Assembly (NCBI GenBank): GCA_050250955.1
Contig: JBFWNR010000010.1
Span: 124,001 to 188,000, forward strand
From: CAWAYR01 sp050250955
GTDB lineage: Bacteria; Acidobacteriota; Vicinamibacteria; Vicinamibacterales; UBA2999
DNA length: 64,000 nucleotides
Direction of reading: 5' to 3'
Both the position numbers and the translations under genes were made by a program. Position 1 is the stretch's first letter; each line of letters begins with the position of its first letter. The notes under the pieces are model-generated. The model was not told the DNA's origin and did no database searches. It saw nothing but the letters and a program-made list of their open reading frames with translations. Shown one piece after another: positions 1 through 8,011 of the stretch.

Positions 1-857
1 GGATTCCGGTGGCGCTGTGGCTGGCGTCGCCGTACCCGAACCACGTGAAGGACGTCGCGACGCTGCTCGTCAACATCCCGTTGGGCCCGCCCACGGCGGG
101 GCTGGGCCTGGCCAGCTATCTGCACGCGCTTCGCGACGTCTACTTCCTGCATCCGGCGAGCTTCGCGCTTGCGGCAACGGCGTTTGGCGTCGCCCTGGCG
201 CGCTATCGCACGCAACCACCGCTCATGCGGCTGCTGCTGGTCGTCGTCACGCTCCAGGGCGCGATGATTGCCGCCCACCACACCCGTGACCCACGCTTCC
301 TCCTGGTGTCGATGCCCATCTTCTGGGTCGTCGCTGCCTGCGAGATCGGACGATGGGCCGCCGCCTGGCGACCAGCGGGCGTGGCCATCGTGAGCGGCGG
401 AGCGGCCGTTGCCGGCCTGATCGGCGCTGGCGCAGCGCTGGAGAGCGACGCGTTCCAACGGATTGCGGTCGAGCACTACGTCGAGAGCCCGGAGCTGGCC
501 GATGCCTTTGCGACCGTTCGCGTCTCGAGCGGGCGGGAGGGCCGGATCGCGGTGCTCGGCCGGCGCGACAGCGTGTCTCCCGGCCTGGTGCGGTGGCAGC
601 TCGGTCCCGCGGCCGGCCAGGCCCACGCGCCTGCCAACGTCGTGCGCGTGGCCGACACGCCGCTCATCGACGAGGCGGACACGGTGGTGATCGTCGAGCC
701 GTCCGATGTGCCGATCGAGGTTGGAGTGACGCGCGTCGCGACGCTCGTCGCTCACGGACGGCTGGGGCCGCCGACGCGTGTCGCAATCACGAACCTGGGC
801 ACGACCCTGTCGCTGTACAGGCGACCGCAGGGCCGTGGTCCGCACGGGCCGCGGTGA
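1..857 (+). CDS. Polytopic membrane protein, GT-C-like (5' end outside window)
   Basis: The reading frame is open from the first base and no ribosome site precedes the GTG at 9, so this is the C-terminal part of a longer protein. About 280 residues are visible. Hydrophobic segments lie near residues 45-65, 70-85, 95-112 and 122-142, followed by a soluble tail of about 130 residues. The layout of many helices then a soluble domain resembles GT-C type (family 39/83-like) membrane glycosyltransferases, but the N-terminal catalytic loop is missing here, so the function is an inference. The next membrane gene starts within a few bases of its stop, which suggests co-transcription. Confidence 0.5.
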   Translation, partial: IPVALWLASPYPNHVKDVATLLVNIPLGPPTAGLGLASYLHALRDVYFLHPASFALAATAFGVALARYRTQPPLMRLLLVVVTLQGAMIAAHHTRDPRFLLVSMPIFWVVAACEIGRWAAAWRPAGVAIVSGGAAVAGLIGAGAALESDAFQRIAVEHYVESPELADAFATVRVSSGREGRIAVLGRRDSVSPGLVRWQLGPAAGQAHAPANVVRVADTPLIDEADTVVIVEPSDVPIEVGVTRVATLVAHGRLGPPTRVAITNLGTTLSLYRRPQGRGPHGPR

Positions 858-862
858 GTGGG

Positions 863-2905
863 ATGCTCGGCGCCGTCGCACCGCCCACGCCCGCCGCGTC
901 GACTCAGCCGGCCGACCCTCGGTCCCAAGGCCGTCTGGTGCTGCCAATCGCGTTATCGGTCGTGGCCACCGCGTTCTGGGGCGCCGCGGCACTCGCGGCC
1001 ATCCGCCCGCGATCGCAGTTCGGGATCGGGCCGATCGACGTCTCGCTCCACGACGCCAGTCGGGTCGCTTTCCAGGCCGCCCTCGTCTCGGCGGTTGCCG
1101 TCGTCAGCTGGCGACTCGGCCGCTGGCGCCGGCTGGCGATCGTGCTGGCCGTTGCGGCGGTGTTGGTCACCGGCGCGCTGGATTCCACGCCGCGGCGTGT
1201 GGGCGACGGCGCCGAGTACATGACGATGGCGGCGCGGCTCGCGGGCGGGCACGCCCCCGGCGGGACCAACGACGAGCTGCCCGACGTGCGTCGCCAGCTC
1301 GCGCACCTTCGGTGGCTCGACGACGACCGCGTGAGCGGCCTCGTGACGACGGGGCAGGAGGGCTGGGACTTCCAGCACTTCTGGCTCTACCCGGCCGTGG
1401 TGGCGCCGCTGGTGGCGCTGCTGCCACCGGCGGGCGTGCATCCGAACGTGGCTTTCGCGCTGGTGAACGGCACGCTGCTGCTGGCGCTGGTCTGGGTGCT
1501 CTGTGGCCGCGGCGACTATCTGCTGGCGCTGCTACTCGGGACCGGCCCGCTCGTGTGGTGGACCGACAAGGCGCACGCCGAGATCTTCATGGTGACGTCA
1601 CTGGCGGCGGCCAGCCTGCTGCGCGACAGCCACAGCAAGACCGCACCGCTCGCCGCGGGGATCGCGACGGCCCAGAACCCCGCGGCCTGTCCAGTCCTGA
1701 TCGTGCAGGCCGCCGCCGTAGCCCTGTCGCGTCCGCGCCGCCCGTCCGCGCTGGCCGCCGTGTCCGTGGCGGTGGCCATCGCGGCAGTCCACCCGCTCTA
1801 CTACCTTGTGCGGCTGGGACGGCTCTCGCCACTGCTCGCGCCCGACGGGCCACACTGGCCGAGTCTCCGCGCCCTGCTGACGCCGCTGTTCGACCCGAAT
1901 CTCGGGCTCGTCGTCTATGCGCCCGTGTGGGTTGCGCTCGCAATCATCGGCTGGCGCCGGCAGCCGTCGCAGGAGCGCTACGCCACTCTCGCCAGCGTCG
2001 CGCTGTTGCTCCTGGCATTCGCCCAGACGACCAACGTGAACCACGGCGGGTCACCGGGCATGAGCCGGTACGGTTTGTGGCTGCTCGCAGCGATGGCTCC
2101 CGCGGCGGCCGCCGCGGCGCGCCGACTCGATGCGAGGGCGCCCGTGCTCGCCGCGGTGGCAGTGGGGATCAGCGCGGCCTTCACGTGGAGCAGCTTCCGC
2201 CCGGTGCTGAGCGAAGGGCAGACGCTTCGCCCAAGCATTCTCGCCTCAGCCCTGTGGACCTATTGGCCGTCGCTGGACAACCCCCTGCCCGAGGTGTTCG
2301 CCGAGCGCCTGAGCGGCATCGACGGAGCGCCTCCGATCCCCGTGGCTACTGCCACGTGCACCAAGATGCTCGTCCGGGGGAACGGCACCGAGGCCGTGTT
2401 TCCGTTTCCGTGCGAACCGCGGCCGGCGCCCGATGCCTGCTCCGCTGTGGACGCGCTGTGTTACGTCAACCAGGGACGGTTCTCGCCGGTGCCGCGTCAC
2501 CCGGGGCGCCCCGGCGTGCCCGTGCCGGAGCGCGAGTGGACGGTGTCTTCGCGAGAGCGCTTCGCCTGGCTCCTGGAACGAACCGGGGCCGACCCACAGA
2601 CCGTGCGACTCGGCCAAGCCGGCCGGGTCGTCAGCGCCGCGGCCGTACGGCACGCGTGGGTAGTGGAGGGCACCAACGGAGTGGCGGTGTGGGTGTACCC
2701 ACTGCCATCACGCCCGGCGACGCTCACCGTTCGATTCGATCGCCCTGCCGACGTCATCTGGCTCGATGCGGACACCGACATGGAGCGGCGTCGAGTCAGC
2801 CTCGGAGCCGGGACTCACGTGCTCCCGCTGGACGCGCCAGGTCCGGTCTTGCTCGTGGTCACCGACCGGGGCGGGGAAGCCGCGCCGGCGCGAGCGTCGC
2901 GGTAA
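863..2905 (+). CDS. Polytopic membrane protein with acidic loop, possible GT-C glycosyltransferase
   Basis: About 680 residues from ATG 863; GTG 854, overlapping the upstream stop as GTGA, is an alternative start. It has roughly ten hydrophobic segments between residues 30 and 460, with an acidic GDGAEY motif near residue 114 in the first large loop, where GT-C enzymes keep their catalytic acidic residue. The last ~200 residues are soluble, Cys-containing and probably beta-rich. I do not recognise the family; glycosyltransferase is a fold-level guess. It probably forms a transcription unit with the upstream membrane gene. The terminal 72 codons are duplicated at 4721-4952, so a paralogous copy once existed nearby. 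Confidence 0.5.
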   Translation: MLGAVAPPTPAASTQPADPRSQGRLVLPIALSVVATAFWGAAALAAIRPRSQFGIGPIDVSLHDASRVAFQAALVSAVAVVSWRLGRWRRLAIVLAVAAVLVTGALDSTPRRVGDGAEYMTMAARLAGGHAPGGTNDELPDVRRQLAHLRWLDDDRVSGLVTTGQEGWDFQHFWLYPAVVAPLVALLPPAGVHPNVAFALVNGTLLLALVWVLCGRGDYLLALLLGTGPLVWWTDKAHAEIFMVTSLAAASLLRDSHSKTAPLAAGIATAQNPAACPVLIVQAAAVALSRPRRPSALAAVSVAVAIAAVHPLYYLVRLGRLSPLLAPDGPHWPSLRALLTPLFDPNLGLVVYAPVWVALAIIGWRRQPSQERYATLASVALLLLAFAQTTNVNHGGSPGMSRYGLWLLAAMAPAAAAAARRLDARAPVLAAVAVGISAAFTWSSFRPVLSEGQTLRPSILASALWTYWPSLDNPLPEVFAERLSGIDGAPPIPVATATCTKMLVRGNGTEAVFPFPCEPRPAPDACSAVDALCYVNQGRFSPVPRHPGRPGVPVPEREWTVSSRERFAWLLERTGADPQTVRLGQAGRVVSAAAVRHAWVVEGTNGVAVWVYPLPSRPATLTVRFDRPADVIWLDADTDMERRRVSLGAGTHVLPLDAPGPVLLVVTDRGGEAAPARASR

Positions 2906-2920
2906 ACGCCTCGATGTCGC
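2689..2920 (+). repeat. Direct repeat A, copy 1 (3' tail of membrane gene)
   Basis: These 232 bases align without gaps to 4721-4952 (offset 2032) and look about 85-90% identical by eye. The copy covers the last ~72 codons of the membrane gene and some 15 bases beyond its stop. Together the copies bracket the two toxin-antitoxin pairs. Confidence 0.85.
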
Positions 2921-2926
2921 TTCTCC

Positions 2927-2943
2927 GAGCGCCTGAGGCGCTC
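2927..2943 (+). terminator. Short GC hairpin after membrane gene
   Basis: Arms GAGCGCC and GGCGCTC enclose a TGA loop about 20 bases downstream of the membrane-gene stop. There is no T-run, so it could be a weak terminator or chance in GC-rich DNA. Confidence 0.35.
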
Positions 2944-3024
2944 GAAGTCGCCGCGCCGCCCGCCGGCGGAGACATCCCGGCGACGACGCAGGTCTGATCC
3001 GTGAGCGGGAACAGGGGACGTAAG

Positions 3025-3202
3025 GTGGTGAGCCCGGAAGGAATCGAAGCTTGGATTCGTCGTTCAGCCAACCGGTTGACGGCGCACGACTTCTGGCTCC
3101 AGGTGCCTGATTCTGAACGGGTTAGCCACTATTCCGTTGTCGACGGGCGTTCGCACTCGTCGACCTGATTCGACCGGGTTCTTGGAGACATTCTGGAGAC
3201 GG
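3025..3202 (+). repeat. Direct repeat R1, copy 1, starting with tRNA-Lys 3' end (putative attL scar)
   Basis: A 178-bp block repeated at 8012-8189 in the same orientation, same length, with only scattered mismatches. Its first 24 bases are identical to 43164-43187, the 3' end of the tRNA-Lys gene read on the opposite strand plus one base. Its last 20 bases (3183-3202) are identical to 43104-43123 in the integrase 3' end. This is what a left attachment junction of a tRNA-Lys-integrated element would look like: core, then ~134 bp, then a possible integrase arm site GGAGAC-N5-GGAGAC. No complete tRNA is present here. The rest of the 347-base gap between 2906 and 3252 shows nothing else. Confidence 0.7.
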
Positions 3203-3252
3203 TCAATCGATGCGATAATCGTACGACGGCATAGGCATCGATGAGGTCCGCA

Positions 3253-3459
3253 ATGGATACAGTCACCATCTCGCCGAAGTTCCAGGTGGTCATCCCGAAG
3301 GAGATCAGGACGCGTCTCAAGCTCCGAGCCGGGCAGAAGGTGCACGCCATGGTGTACGAGGATCGCATCGAGCTCGTGCCGGTGCGACCAGCCCGTCAAC
3401 TCAAAGGTTTCCTGCGCGGCATCGACACGACCGTGACGCGGGAACGGGACCGCGTGTGA
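3253..3459 (+). CDS. AbrB/SpoVT-type antitoxin
   Basis: A 68-residue swapped-hairpin DNA-binding protein. The N-terminus runs TVTISPKFQVVIPKEIR, the classic AbrB/MazE-like motif, followed by LKLRAGQKV and a strand ending in ELVPV; the basic C-terminal tail presumably wraps the toxin. ATG 3253 is preferred over ATG 3241 because GAGG sits 6 bases upstream of it. The stop overlaps the PIN toxin start as GTGA, so the pair is translationally coupled. By analogy with VapBC modules it neutralises the nuclease and represses its own promoter. No clear operator was found upstream, where R1 ends. Confidence 0.85.
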   Translation: MDTVTISPKFQVVIPKEIRTRLKLRAGQKVHAMVYEDRIELVPVRPARQLKGFLRGIDTTVTRERDRV

Positions 3460-3833
3460 ACGTCGTCGACTCGTCCGGCTGGCTGGAGTACTTCGCCGAC
3501 GGACCCAATGCCGCGTTCTTCGCCGCGGCGATCGAGAAGCCCGCCGACCTGGTCGTGCCCACGATCAGCGTCTACGAGGTGTTCAAGCGGGTGCTGCAGC
3601 AGCGCGACCATGGCGCGGCCCTGCAGGCTGTGGCTGTCATGCGACAGGGGACCGTCGTGGACCTGAGCGAGGCGCTCGCCGTGTCGGCTGCCCGGTTGTC
3701 GGTGAAGCACGGCCTGCCGATGGCAGACAGCATCATGCTGGCCACGGCGCAGGCGGCCGACGCAACGCTCTGGACCCAGGACGCCGACTTCGAGGGCGTG
3801 CCGTCGGTGCGATACGCGGCGAAGAAGCCGTAG
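3456..3833 (+). CDS. vapC: PIN-domain ribonuclease toxin (VapC family)
   Basis: A 125-residue protein of typical VapC length, starting at GTG 3456 inside the antitoxin stop. Conserved PIN acidic residues are visible: Asp5 in NVVDSSGW, Glu in SVYEVFKR near residue 42, Asp93 in PMADSIMLATA and Asp in TQDADF near residue 113. VapC toxins cleave tRNA or rRNA when released from their antitoxin; the target here cannot be read from sequence. The type with an AbrB partner is common in soil bacteria. Repeat R2 begins 7 bases after its stop. Confidence 0.9.
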   Translation: MNVVDSSGWLEYFADGPNAAFFAAAIEKPADLVVPTISVYEVFKRVLQQRDHGAALQAVAVMRQGTVVDLSEALAVSAARLSVKHGLPMADSIMLATAQAADATLWTQDADFEGVPSVRYAAKKP

Positions 3834-3840
3834 CTGTTGC

Positions 3841-3996
3841 CGCTCGCCCGGGGCTGACCATCTGTGCTCAGTGAAGACTGACCAGCGGCACGGCGTCTCT
3901 GTGGCGCCCCGCGGGCGTCCGAACGCCGTCGGCGCCTGGTCGCTGATCCGCGAGCAGACCTGCGGTTCGCTGGTCAGTGTCCGTCGAGCGACAACA
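3841..3996 (+). repeat. Repeat R2, copy 1, with internal inverted repeat
   Basis: About 156 bases matching 7606-7762 in direct orientation. It carries a perfect 11-bp inverted repeat, ACTGACCAGCG (3876-3886) and CGCTGGTCAGT (3968-3978), about 80 bases apart, and a GC-rich centre. In the second copy only the 8 inner bases of the inverted repeat remain complementary. No coding capacity was recognised. It could be a non-autonomous mobile element (MITE-like) or an intergenic repeat family. Confidence 0.65.
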
Positions 3997-4018
3997 GCGG
4001 GCGGAGTCGCCGCGCGGC

Positions 4019-4414
4019 TCACGACGGCAGGCGGCTCAGGAAGTCTCGCGGTGTGAGGATGTCGATGCCGCTGTAGCGGCGGAGGACGAGCAGATCGAGG
4101 TCGCCGGTGACGATGACGGTCGCGTTGGCAGCGACGGCCGTGGCCAGCACGACGTCGTCGTCGGCATCACGCGACACCGGTGCCGCGAGCGGCGCTGGCG
4201 TCACGAGCTGGACGCGGAGACGCAGCTGCTCGAGAAACGCCGTCGTGGCCGGCCCGATGGTGAACTTGGCGCGCAAGATCTGCTCGAGTTCTTCGAGCAG
4301 CGCTGGGGATGTGACGACGCTGCCGGAACCCAAGGCCCGCACCACGACCTCGTGACACAGTCCCTTCGCGACCAGCGCCGCGACGATGACGTTGGTGTCG
4401 AGGACGACGGTCAC
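4019..4414 (-). CDS. PIN-domain toxin, COG1569-like
   Basis: 131 residues. PIN-fold acidic residues are seen in VLDTNVIV (Asp6), SPALLEELEQIL (first Glu), RDADDDVVLATA and VTGDLDLL. The sequence pattern matches the COG1569 'PIN family toxin component' group rather than classical VapC. ATG 4414 overlaps the upstream antitoxin stop by 4 bases. The pair points toward the VapBC pair, with R2 between them. Presumed to be an endoribonuclease held inactive by the RHH partner. Confidence 0.85.
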   Translation of the reverse strand: MTVVLDTNVIVAALVAKGLCHEVVVRALGSGSVVTSPALLEELEQILRAKFTIGPATTAFLEQLRLRVQLVTPAPLAAPVSRDADDDVVLATAVAANATVIVTGDLDLLVLRRYSGIDILTPRDFLSRLPS

Positions 4415-4629
4415 GAGACGATCGCGAAGACGTCCTCGTCGGTGTAGATACCCTGGGCGCGCGCCTTGGGCAGCAGCTCGGCGCGTGCGGAGGCGAGGCT
4501 CGTGAGCAGCTCGTCCTGTTCCAGCGCGCGGCGTACCAGCTGACTCACCGAGAGCTTCTGCGCCTTGGCCCGCCGTTCCAGCCGACGTCGCGTGCCCTTG
4601 GGCAGGCGGATGGTCAGCACTTCTTCCAT
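4411..4629 (-). CDS. Ribbon-helix-helix (CopG/Arc-like) antitoxin
   Basis: 72 residues from ATG 4629, beginning MEEVLTIRLPKGTRRRLERRAK, the beta-strand and first helix of an RHH fold, then KLSVSQLVRRALEQDEL for helix two. The C-terminal third probably binds the PIN toxin. The upstream extension to 4740 has no ribosome site and runs through the operator, so I reject it. A perfect 17-bp palindrome ends only 2 bases before the start codon, which suggests autorepression and possibly a leaderless message. Confidence 0.85.
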   Translation of the reverse strand: MEEVLTIRLPKGTRRRLERRAKAQKLSVSQLVRRALEQDELLTSLASARAELLPKARAQGIYTDEDVFAIVS

Positions 4630-4631
4630 AT

Positions 4632-4648
4632 GTATGACTGTGTCATAC
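4632..4648 (-). promoter_or_regulatory. Palindromic operator of RHH/PIN pair
   Basis: GTATGAC-TGT-GTCATAC is a perfect 7+3+7 dyad in an AT-richer patch abutting the antitoxin start codon. RHH antitoxins typically bind such dyads to autoregulate. Confidence 0.65.
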
Positions 4649-4720
4649 GTGCTGACGAGCGTCAAGGATCTCCTCGGGCCGAGTGTCGGCGCAGCCTGCC
4701 CGGATACGGGCTCTCCAACC

Positions 4721-4952
4721 GTGAGTGCACCCACTGCCATCGCGCCCGGCGACGCTGACCGTTCGATTCGAGCGCCCTGCCGTCGCGATCTGGCTCGATG
4801 CGGACACCCACATGGAGCAGCGTCGAGTCAGCCTCGGAGCCGGGACTCACGTGCTCCCGTTGGACGCGCCAGTGCCGGTCCTGCTGGTGGGGACCGACGA
4901 CGGCTCGCAAGCCGGTACCCCGCCAGCGTCGCCGTGAGGGCGTCGAAGTCGC
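4721..4952 (+). pseudogene. Orphan 3' fragment of membrane gene (direct repeat A, copy 2)
   Basis: Ungapped copy of 2689-2920. Translated from about 4725 to 4937 it still reads open and gives a protein tail nearly identical to the end of the membrane protein at 863-2905 (RPATLTVRF, LGAGTHVLPLDAP). The rest of that gene is missing, and the break lies just upstream of the RHH promoter. It is a remnant of a duplicated gene, probably truncated when the toxin-antitoxin block arrived or by recombination. Confidence 0.75.
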
Positions 4953-4989
4953 GTATCCTGGCCACCCCGGGCGCGCGGGAGAGGAGCCG

Positions 4990-7422
4990 ATGGACGCTAT
5001 CTGGTTGGACATGCGCCATGCGTTTCGACGCGTCACGAAGCATCCGGGCGTGGCGGCCGCCGCGGTCCTGACGATCGGCCTGGCGATCGGCACGGCGACG
5101 ATCGTGTTCTCGGCCGTCGATGCCCTCCTGCTCCGGCCACCGGCCTTCCGCGACCCGACGTCGCTCGTGCACACGGAATACGAAGTCCCGGGTGTCTCCG
5201 GCATGCTCGTCGGCGTGCGGCAGCCCGAGATTCTCCGCTGGCGCCAGCAGCCGGACCTGTTCGCGGCCTTCGAGGCGTTCTCTCTCGGCAATGCCGTCCT
5301 GACCGGCGGGGACGTCCCCCGCGCGATCACGGTTGTCCACGTCACCGACGGCCTGCTCCCGATGCTGGGGGTGGAGGCCGCCATCGGGCGAACGCTGGGT
5401 CCCGGCGACGCGGGATCGGCGTCGCAGTCGCCGGCGGTGCTGCTCTCGAACGGGATCTGGCAGCGGACGTTCGACAGCGATCCCGAGGTCGTCGGCCGCG
5501 TCGTGCGCCTCGACGATGTCGTCTACGTGGTGGCCGGGGTGATGCCGGCCTCGTTCCGCTTCCCGTTCGGCACGGCGCAGGCTTGGGTGATTGCGCCGCT
5601 GACCCCGCCGGTCAGGGGACAACAGGCGACGCTGTTTCGCTCCGTGGCACGCTTGGCACCAGGCGTGACACCGGATCAGGCGGCGACGCGGATGCGCGAT
5701 CTGATGACCGGCGCGTCCCTCGGTGGCCCGCCTGGCCGCGTGCCGCACGTTTTCGTCGTTGGCTCGCGACAGGTCGGCGATCGCGCCCGTCAGGTGCTGT
5801 GGATGCTCCTCGCCACCGTCGTGTTGCTGGTGCTGATTTCCACCGCCAACGTCGTCAACCTGCTGATCACCGACGGCGACGCCCAGGCGCGCCAGCAGGC
5901 AGTCTGCGCGGCGCTGGGCGCTTCGACCATGCGGCTGCTGCGCGTCCGTGTCCTTGAGGCGGTGATGCTCACCGGTCTGGGCGCGCTGATCGGCTTGGGA
6001 CTGGCGCGTGCTGGCGTGACGTTCTTCGTGGCTCAGGCGCCCCGCGAGCTCTGGGTCGTGCAAGTAAACGACATCGCCGTGGTCTGGCGAGTGGCCCTGG
6101 CGGCCGCGGCGCTGGCCATGGCGTGCGGGGTGCTGGCGGCGGTCGCGTCGGCCACGCGAGCCCGGCTCGGAGACCTGGGCGCCCTGCGTTCGGGAGCGGG
6201 GCGACAAGCGACGGCCCGCGGGCGCTGGGTTGTCGTCGGCCAGGTGGCGGCCGTCACCCTGCTCCTGACGGGTTCCACGCTCCTCGCGCGCAGCTACCGG
6301 CACATGGTCGCCGTGCATCCGGGGTTCGACGTCGACCGGCTGGTGACGTTCGACGTCAACGGGCCGGGGAACTCGCGCACGGCCACGGAGGCGGCGGTGC
6401 AGCTGTTCGCCCGGATCGACGCGGCGGTGCGTGCCGTGCCCGGCGTGGTGGCGGTGGCGTCGTCGCCAGACGGGGCGCCGCCGGCGACGAGTTACGACTA
6501 CGACCTCGCGATCGAGATCGAAGGACGTGGTCTCGTGGTATCCGGCGACCATTCTCTCGTGATGACGATCGAGAGCGTCGCGCCGGGCTACTTCGAGACC
6601 TTGGGAGTGCCGATTCGGCAGGGCCGGGGTGTCGACGCCGGTGACCGCGCCGGCGCGCCGGCCGTGGCCGTGATCAGCGAGACGTTCGCGCGTCGCTACT
6701 GGCCGGCCGGCGACGCGGTGGGCAACCGCTTCAGGACCAAGCGCAACGGCGATGTCGAGGAATGGGAGGAGTGGCGCACCGTGGTCGGCGTCGCCGGTGA
6801 CGTCTTCAGCTTCGACCCGCTGATCGATCGGGCACCGCTCGCCGTCTATCGGGCGGCAGCGCAGCAGTCGTCTTCCCGCAACTTCCGTACGTTCGTCGTC
6901 CGCTCGGCGCTCGCCGACCCCGCTGCTCTCGTGCCCTCTCTCGTCGCGGCCCTCGAGGGCGTCGGTCCCGCGCTGCCGGTCCCTGAGTTCACGACCATGC
7001 GGGCGCGCTACGCCCGGTTCCTGGCGGCGCCGCGATTCTACGCGTTGGTGACGGGCTGGATCTCGGGCCTCGGGCTCGTCCTGGCCATCGTCGGTGTCGT
7101 GGGCCTGTCGCTCGTCGCGACCGCGCGACGCACGGCGGAATTCGGCGTGCGGCTGGCCCTGGGCGCCGTCCCGCGACACATCGTCCGGCTGGTGCTGACG
7201 CAAGCGGCGGTCCTGGTCGGAGGTGGGATCGTGATTGGGTTGGTGGCAAGCCGGCTGGCCGCGCAGGTCCTGCGTAGGCTGGTTGCTGGAGTGAGTCCCA
7301 CCGACGTGCCGAGTGCGCTCGGCTCGGCCACCGCGCTGGCGGTCCTCGCCTTGCTCGGGTGCGTATGGCCCGCCCGGCGTGCGTTGCGCGTGACGCCCGC
7401 CGAGGCGCTTCGCGTTGACTGA
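4990..7422 (+). CDS. FtsX/MacB-type orphan permease (ADOP-like)
   Basis: 810 residues from ATG 4990, preceded by GAGGAG 4 bases upstream. Architecture: N-terminal helix (about 20-45), large periplasmic MacB-PCD-like domain, three helices near 280-400, a second PCD-like domain, then three C-terminal helices ending PARRALRVTPAEALRVD, the typical MacB/FtsX end. This duplicated layout is the acidobacterial orphan permease family, which lacks a cognate ATPase gene nearby. Substrate is unknown; relatives are linked to export of antimicrobials or lipoproteins. Unlike the copies at 59.7 and 62.7 kb, no PadR gene precedes it. Confidence 0.85.
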   Translation: MDAIWLDMRHAFRRVTKHPGVAAAAVLTIGLAIGTATIVFSAVDALLLRPPAFRDPTSLVHTEYEVPGVSGMLVGVRQPEILRWRQQPDLFAAFEAFSLGNAVLTGGDVPRAITVVHVTDGLLPMLGVEAAIGRTLGPGDAGSASQSPAVLLSNGIWQRTFDSDPEVVGRVVRLDDVVYVVAGVMPASFRFPFGTAQAWVIAPLTPPVRGQQATLFRSVARLAPGVTPDQAATRMRDLMTGASLGGPPGRVPHVFVVGSRQVGDRARQVLWMLLATVVLLVLISTANVVNLLITDGDAQARQQAVCAALGASTMRLLRVRVLEAVMLTGLGALIGLGLARAGVTFFVAQAPRELWVVQVNDIAVVWRVALAAAALAMACGVLAAVASATRARLGDLGALRSGAGRQATARGRWVVVGQVAAVTLLLTGSTLLARSYRHMVAVHPGFDVDRLVTFDVNGPGNSRTATEAAVQLFARIDAAVRAVPGVVAVASSPDGAPPATSYDYDLAIEIEGRGLVVSGDHSLVMTIESVAPGYFETLGVPIRQGRGVDAGDRAGAPAVAVISETFARRYWPAGDAVGNRFRTKRNGDVEEWEEWRTVVGVAGDVFSFDPLIDRAPLAVYRAAAQQSSSRNFRTFVVRSALADPAALVPSLVAALEGVGPALPVPEFTTMRARYARFLAAPRFYALVTGWISGLGLVLAIVGVVGLSLVATARRTAEFGVRLALGAVPRHIVRLVLTQAAVLVGGGIVIGLVASRLAAQVLRRLVAGVSPTDVPSALGSATALAVLALLGCVWPARRALRVTPAEALRVD

Positions 7423-7482
7423 CGTATCCGCTCCGCGTGGACAGGTCGGCCGCGCAGACGTGCGGCGGACATAGCGACTCCC

Positions 7483-7596
7483 CGCCGCCGCGAAGAGTCG
7501 CGGGTGTGGCTTCTCGAAACCGACGAGAGCAGACGTGAGCACCGCGTCGAACCAGAACCTCAGGCCGAGCCCCTCCAGCACGGACCAAAGCTCGGG
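7483..7596 (-). pseudogene. Fragment of HAD-superfamily hydrolase gene
   Basis: On the minus strand 38 codons read PELWSVLEGLGLRFWFDAVL and then SALVGFEKPHPRLFAAA, the conserved middle of HAD-IA phosphatases (motif II-III region with the Lys of KP.P). Nothing matching the nucleophile motif precedes it and no motif IV follows. Repeat R2 copy 2 begins about 10 bases beyond its upstream end, so the gene was probably broken where R2 lies. Confidence 0.65.
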
Positions 7597-7605
7597 CTGT
7601 TGACA

Positions 7606-7762
7606 CGCTCGCCCGGGGCTGACCATCTGTGCATAATCAAGACTGACCACCGGCACGGCATCTTTGTGGCGCCCCGCGGGCGTCCGATCGCCGTCGGCGC
7701 CTGGTCGTTGCTCGGCGAGCAGACCTGCGGTTCACTGGTCAGTGTCCGTCGAGCGACAACAA
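7606..7762 (+). repeat. Repeat R2, copy 2
   Basis: About 157 bases matching 3841-3996 with scattered mismatches and one or two single-base indels. It abuts the HAD gene fragment on its left. The terminal inverted repeat is less perfect than in copy 1 (8 bases, ACTGACCA/TGGTCAGT). Confidence 0.65.
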
Positions 7763-7926
7763 CCCAGGTTCGCATTCGGCCCGACGAGTCCGTTTATCTC
7801 ATCGGCTCCCGAATACCCAACCTCGCGATCTTCGGTTCGGCCACCGGCAAGCAGTACCGGTTCCTATTGGACGGTGGCGCAAGCGTCCCCCCGCAGTTCC
7901 CCCCGGAGTGGCTCAAAGTCGATTAA
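7763..7926 (+). other. Short open stretch, possible coding remnant
   Basis: An open frame continuous with R2 ends at TAA 7924. The last ~50 codons include LIGSRIPNLAIFGSATGKQY, which looks protein-like (a pattern seen in small phage or plasmid proteins), but no start or ribosome site fits outside the repeat. I treat it as a remnant of unknown origin. The next 85 bases to R1 copy 2 hold nothing recognisable. Confidence 0.25.
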
Positions 7927-8011
7927 TGCCCTACTGGGCGTCAAAAAGGGCGTCAGCTCCCCACCGGCAGGGAGAGCCTGTGCCGTCGCCGTCAGGATTT
8001 GTTCGGAAAAC

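Noticed and set aside
3025..3048. A tRNA gene inside R1
   Set aside because: Only the last 23 nt of tRNA-Lys are present. Neither anticodon arm nor acceptor 5' strand can be formed from the following bases.
4828..7656. A 942-codon open frame on the minus strand
   Set aside because: It is the complement of the orphan permease. Only its first ~40 codons resemble a protein (the HAD fragment); the remainder has the Arg/His-rich composition of a shadow frame.
7504..7926. A 140-residue gene across R2 copy 2
   Set aside because: Its first ~85 codons are the repeat and the complement of the HAD fragment, with no ribosome site. Only the last 50 codons look protein-like, so I recorded a remnant.
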